Source: Roseimaritima sp. (lineage in GTDB: Bacteria > Planctomycetota > Planctomycetia > Pirellulales > Pirellulaceae). From it: a stretch of DNA of 8,208 nt. Under the pieces are notes generated by a model, which was given only the letters and a program-made list of their open reading frames with translations, did no database searches and was not told where the DNA came from. Location of the stretch: positions 1-8,208 of the forward strand of contig SLFV01000276.1 of the NCBI GenBank assembly GCA_007124075.1, written 5' to 3'. A program made the position numbers and the translations under genes. Positions within the stretch are counted from its first letter, which is position 1. Each line of letters opens with the position of its first letter. Below are positions 5,518 to 8,208 of this stretch, one piece after another.

Positions 5518-6248
5518 GTGAGCGGCAAACCGTTGTTTGGATCGGCCAGACGTTGCACCCTGAATTTGCCGAAGCGTTCCAGTATTGCTGCCAACATGCC
5601 GGTCAGTTGGCGATTCGTGCCACTATCGACGAGGCGGTCAAGCGGCCCGCCATGGTGGTTGGCATCGTCTTCTGGGCTCGGACGGACCGAAGCTTCATTG
5701 CGAGTAATCTCCTGGGCAAGCTTCGTAGCCTATACCCCACGGCGAGGTTTGTGTTGGTCGCTGGCAGCAATGCCGAGGGCGAAGGGCGAACGGGCCAGCA
5801 ATTCCAGGACTGGCAGCGGTGTGCGTGGCATAGCTGGAGCCAGTGGCTGCCGCAATGGGTTGGTGTGCCGCGTGCGAACCCCGTGCCCGCGTTGTTGACG
5901 CTGGTGATTGCAGCCGGTTACCAACATGCCCAGCCATTGATCGATGCGGTCGCAGATTTTTCTCGCGCTGTTTCTTGGTCTACGCCCCAGCAAACGCTGG
6001 GAACGCGTGGGGCAACGCATGTGATCTGGGATGACAGTGCCGCCACACCCGCGGGGCAAGAGGTGTGGCGACAGCGGTTAAGCTCGCTTGCTGGTTCGGC
6101 GGACCAGCGGCATGCTTGGGCGGTCAGCTACCCTAGGCAACTTGATTGGTCATCGGCAAAACTGGCCGGGGTCGGGACGTTGCTAAGTAAGCCGTATCGA
6201 AGATTCGCGATCGATAGATTCCTTTGCACCGCAGAAAGTTGCCAATGA
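5514..6248 (+). CDS. Unrecognised protein with pseudo-receiver-like C-terminal domain
   Basis: The 244-residue cytosolic product matches no family I can name. The C-terminal half (about 127-244) follows a response-regulator pattern: THVIWDDSAATPAGQEVWRQRL resembles strand 3 with its phospho-Asp and the P-x-x-G-x-E turn, AWAVSYP places a Ser at strand 4, and AGVGTLLSKPY gives the strand-5 Lys-Pro. Asp173/174, Ser205 and Lys226 are spaced much like the Asp, Thr and Lys of CheY, but the expected acidic pair on strand 1 reads LVIAAG. The N-terminal half (TVVWIGQTL, MVVGIVFWARTDR, ARFVLVAGS) alternates strands and helices similarly and may be a second degenerate copy. It is Trp-rich (12 Trp). ATG 5514 overlaps the upstream stop by ATGA and has GAGG 7 nt upstream. 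The stop overlaps the next ATG in the same way, so all three genes are probably translationally coupled. Confidence 0.7.
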   Translation: MSERQTVVWIGQTLHPEFAEAFQYCCQHAGQLAIRATIDEAVKRPAMVVGIVFWARTDRSFIASNLLGKLRSLYPTARFVLVAGSNAEGEGRTGQQFQDWQRCAWHSWSQWLPQWVGVPRANPVPALLTLVIAAGYQHAQPLIDAVADFSRAVSWSTPQQTLGTRGATHVIWDDSAATPAGQEVWRQRLSSLAGSADQRHAWAVSYPRQLDWSSAKLAGVGTLLSKPYRRFAIDRFLCTAESCQ

Positions 6249-6763
6249 TCCTTGTTGTCAGTTCCAGCTTGAATCCACGTAGTCGCAGTCGCTTGCTGGC
6301 GCAAGCCGCCTGCGAACGGATCGAAAAGATGGGTCGAGTACTGAAGTTTTTGGACCTGCACAGCCATTGCCTGCCGTTGTGTGATGGTGCCAGCGCCTAC
6401 GGCGAACCGGCCGCGGCGCAAGCAACCCAGTGGGTCACTGAAGCCAGCGCGGTCTTTCTCGCGTCGCCTGTGTACAACTATGATGTCAACGCTGCGGCAA
6501 AGAATTTGGTGGAACTGACCGGACGCGCTTGGACGGGGAAGGTCGTTGGCATGATGCTGGCCGCTGGGGGCCAGGGCAGCTACATGTCCGCGATGGGGCT
6601 GGCCAACAGCCTGATGTTGGATTTTCGCTGCCTGGTGATCCCGCGATTTGTCTACACCACGGGAGAAGCGTTTTCGGATCAGGACGCCATTGACCCCACT
6701 GTCTTGGTCCGCATTGATCAACTGGTGGAAGAAACCCTGCGGATTGCCGACGCGGTTCGCTAG
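6245..6763 (+). CDS. NAD(P)H-dependent FMN reductase family flavoprotein
   Basis: The 172-residue product has the flavodoxin-like fold of the NADPH-dependent FMN reductase family (SsuE/chromate-reductase type), which transfers electrons from NAD(P)H to flavin, quinones or other acceptors in the cytoplasm. After the first strand MILVVS comes the phosphate loop SSSLNPRSRSR (6-16), which binds the FMN phosphate. SPVYNYDVNAAAKNLVELT (74-92) is the family's S-P-x-Y-N flavin-contact loop and following helix, and AAGGQGSYMSA (106-116) is the third flavin loop. No signal peptide is seen. The substrate cannot be predicted. ATG 6245 is preferred to the earlier ATG 6224 because it begins directly with the first strand and overlaps the upstream stop as ATGA. 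It is the last gene of the three-gene operon; the upstream RBS (AGAAAG) is weak, so coupling may matter. Confidence 0.88.
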   Translation: MILVVSSSLNPRSRSRLLAQAACERIEKMGRVLKFLDLHSHCLPLCDGASAYGEPAAAQATQWVTEASAVFLASPVYNYDVNAAAKNLVELTGRAWTGKVVGMMLAAGGQGSYMSAMGLANSLMLDFRCLVIPRFVYTTGEAFSDQDAIDPTVLVRIDQLVEETLRIADAVR

Positions 6764-6778
6764 CTCTGGCCCGCAGAG
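6764..6778 (+). other. Short hairpin directly after the FMN reductase stop
   Basis: CTCTG-GCCCG-CAGAG forms a perfect five-pair stem starting at the base after the TAG stop. No T-tract follows, so it is at best a weak terminator or an mRNA 3'-end hairpin. Confidence 0.25.
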
Positions 6779-6795
6779 GGACCACGCCTAGACGC

Positions 6796-6825
6796 TTGCG
6801 GTTGGCCTATACGCTCGCATATTTT
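6796..6825 (+). promoter_or_regulatory. Possible fusA promoter
   Basis: TTGCGG (6796-6801), an 18-nt spacer and TATTTT (6820-6825) are a weak sigma70-like pair about 150 nt before fusA. The 214-bp gap after the FMN reductase suggests that fusA has its own promoter, but the hexamers match poorly (3/6 and 4/6). Nothing else in 6764-6977 is convincing. Confidence 0.2.
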
Positions 6826-6977
6826 CCGGCTACACTTTGGCCTTTTCAGCGATTGCTAACCCTCCCTTGAGCTTTCCCAAGCAGGGGCTGTAACGACAAT
6901 ATTTTTTAACCGGCGAACAAACTAGCGTCCAATGTCGGGCGCGGGTTGGTCGGTCGTATGCTGCTCAGGTGTAAATG

Positions 6978-8208
6978 ATGAACTTGGAGAAATTGCGCAA
7001 CATTGGCATCAGTGCCCACATTGATTCGGGCAAGACGACTTTGTCCGAACGGATTCTGTTCTACACAGGACGAATTCACAAAATCGAGGAGGTCCGTGGG
7101 GCAGGTGACGGTGCCACCATGGACCACATGGAACTGGAGAAAGAGCGTGGGATCACGATCACCAGTGCGGCAACCAGTGTGCAATGGAATGATTACCCGA
7201 TTAATTTGATCGATACCCCAGGCCACGTTGATTTTACCGTCGAAGTGGAACGCTCGCTGCGCGTTCTCGATGGTGCCGTCTTGGTGCTGTGTTCGGTGGG
7301 CGGGGTGCAAAGTCAGTCGATTACGGTTGACCGGCAGATGAAGCGCTACCAGATTCCTCGCTTGGCGTTCATCAATAAAATGGACCGTACCGGTGCCAAC
7401 CCGCAACGCGTGGTTCAGCAGTTGCGTGAGAAATTAGGGGCCGAGGCATTCTTGATGCAACTCCCCATCGGTGCGGAGGAGAACTTTCGCGGTGTGATCG
7501 ACCTGCGGACGATGAAGGCGCTTTACTTCGAGGGCTCTCGAGGTGAAAAAGTCGCTCAGCAGGAGATCCCCGCTGACCTGCTGGACGAAGCCCAAGCCGC
7601 GCGGGCCAACATGCTCGAAGCACTGGCCATGTACAGCGACGAAATGATGGAATTGTTGCTGAGCGAGGAGGAGGTTCCTGATGAACTGATCGAGAAAGTG
7701 ACGCGTGACGCGGTCCTGGGAGGCGCGACCCCCGTCTATCTTGGCTCGGCCTTCAAGGACAAAGGGGTCCAACCGCTGCTCGATGCGGTGACTAAGTATT
7801 TGCCCAGTCCCCTGGATCGCGAAATTCGCGGGCGCGACCCGAAGGACGAAGCCAAGCGGATTGAGCTGAGTCCTGACGCGGAAAAACCATTCGTGGGCAT
7901 GGCGTTCAAGATCGTCGAAGATCCTTTTGGCCAATTGACCTTCATGCGGGTCTATCAAGGACGCATCGAAAAGGGTGGCACCTACGTTAACCAACGAACC
8001 GGTAGGAAGGAACGCTTCAGCCGCATCGTCAGGATGCACTCCGATAAACGTGAGGAGATCGACAGCGCCACGGCAGGGGACATCATCGCGGTCATGGGCA
8101 TTGATTGCGCTTCGGGTGATACCTACGCTGCCGAACGTGATCTTTGCACGCTGGAATCGATGTTCGTCCCCGAACCGGTGATCAAAATGGCGGTGACCCC
8201 GGTCAGCC
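6978..8208 (+). CDS. fusA: Elongation factor G, spdEFG1/mitochondrial-EFG1-like type (partial)
   Basis: EF-G is the GTPase that drives tRNA-mRNA translocation. The visible 410 residues (out of about 690) cover the GTPase domain and the start of domain II; the gene is cut by the window edge. G1 is AHIDSGKTT (13-21), the switch I region ends [17 protein letters not shown]3 is DTPGHVDF (79-86), G4 is NKMD (133-136) and G5 is GSA (256-258). Domain II begins near KPFVGMAFK (303-311). Ser in AHIDSGKTT, the [11 protein letters not shown] stretch, [21 protein letters not shown] and the [11 protein letters not shown] motif resemble mitochondrial EF-G1 and the bacterial spdEFG1 group more than canonical EF-G (AHIDAGKTT). 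An ATG at 6975 is also in frame. ATG 6978 is chosen because AGGTG (6967-6971) is then 6 nt away rather than 3. It is separated from rpsG by about 5.9 kb. Confidence 0.96.
   Translation, partial: MNLEKLRNIGISAHIDSGKTTLSERILFYTGRIHKIEEVRGAGDGATMDHMELEKERGITITSAATSVQWNDYPINLIDTPGHVDFTVEVERSLRVLDGAVLVLCSVGGVQSQSITVDRQMKRYQIPRLAFINKMDRTGANPQRVVQQLREKLGAEAFLMQLPIGAEENFRGVIDLRTMKALYFEGSRGEKVAQQEIPADLLDEAQAARANMLEALAMYSDEMMELLLSEEEVPDELIEKVTRDAVLGGATPVYLGSAFKDKGVQPLLDAVTKYLPSPLDREIRGRDPKDEAKRIELSPDAEKPFVGMAFKIVEDPFGQLTFMRVYQGRIEKGGTYVNQRTGRKERFSRIVRMHSDKREEIDSATAGDIIAVMGIDCASGDTYAAERDLCTLESMFVPEPVIKMAVTPVS

Noticed and set aside
6128..6721. 197-codon reading frame opposite the FMN reductase
   Set aside because: It is antisense to a flavoprotein with all its motifs, and runs through the ATGA junction of the plus-strand operon.
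7434..8039. 201-codon reading frame opposite fusA
   Set aside because: It lies entirely antisense to the conserved EF-G coding sequence, and its translation resembles no family I recognise; this is typical of antisense openness in GC-rich genes.

Overview
The window looks like a chromosomal segment of a planctomycete, most likely close to Rhodopirellula/Pirellulaceae. Four things point there: the sequence style of ribosomal proteins S12 and S7; an EF-G whose GTPase domain resembles the spirochaete/planctomycete/delta-proteobacterial (spdEFG1) and mitochondrial EF-G1 type rather than ordinary bacterial EF-G; a Tat-exported TIM-barrel protein of a kind very common in planctomycetes; and a fusion of an excisionase-like helix-turn-helix to a PTS EIIA domain. 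The assignment rests on remembered family features, not on a search.

Layout. Positions 61-1075 carry rpsL and rpsG, separated by a 175-nt spacer rich in inverted repeats and closed by a textbook intrinsic terminator (1113-1147). A Tat-signal TIM-barrel protein follows (1170-2084). It converges on two minus-strand genes: a small lipoprotein (2778-2299) and a MurE-like Mur ligase homologue with a degraded active site (4483-2984). A 326-bp divergent intergenic region (4484-4809) holds a perfect 3 x 13-bp tandem repeat, a palindromic hairpin and a duplicated 9-mer. Then comes a tight plus-strand operon of three genes: HTH-EIIA regulator (4810-5517), an unrecognised protein with a pseudo-receiver-like C-terminus (5514-6248), and an NAD(P)H-dependent FMN reductase (6245-6763). 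Both junctions are ATGA stop/start overlaps. After a 214-bp gap, fusA begins at 6978 and runs off the right edge.

How it fits together. rpsL, rpsG and fusA are the remains of a str operon, here split by about 5.9 kb of unrelated genes, two of them on the opposite strand, with a terminator after rpsG. The translation genes are conventional in sequence, but S12 carries Arg at the position where Lys88-to-Arg gives streptomycin resistance in other bacteria. The most promising uncharacterised unit is the coupled three-gene operon. It combines a DNA-binding phospho-carrier-like regulator, a receiver-like protein and a flavin reductase, and the tandem repeat sits directly in front of its GTG start.
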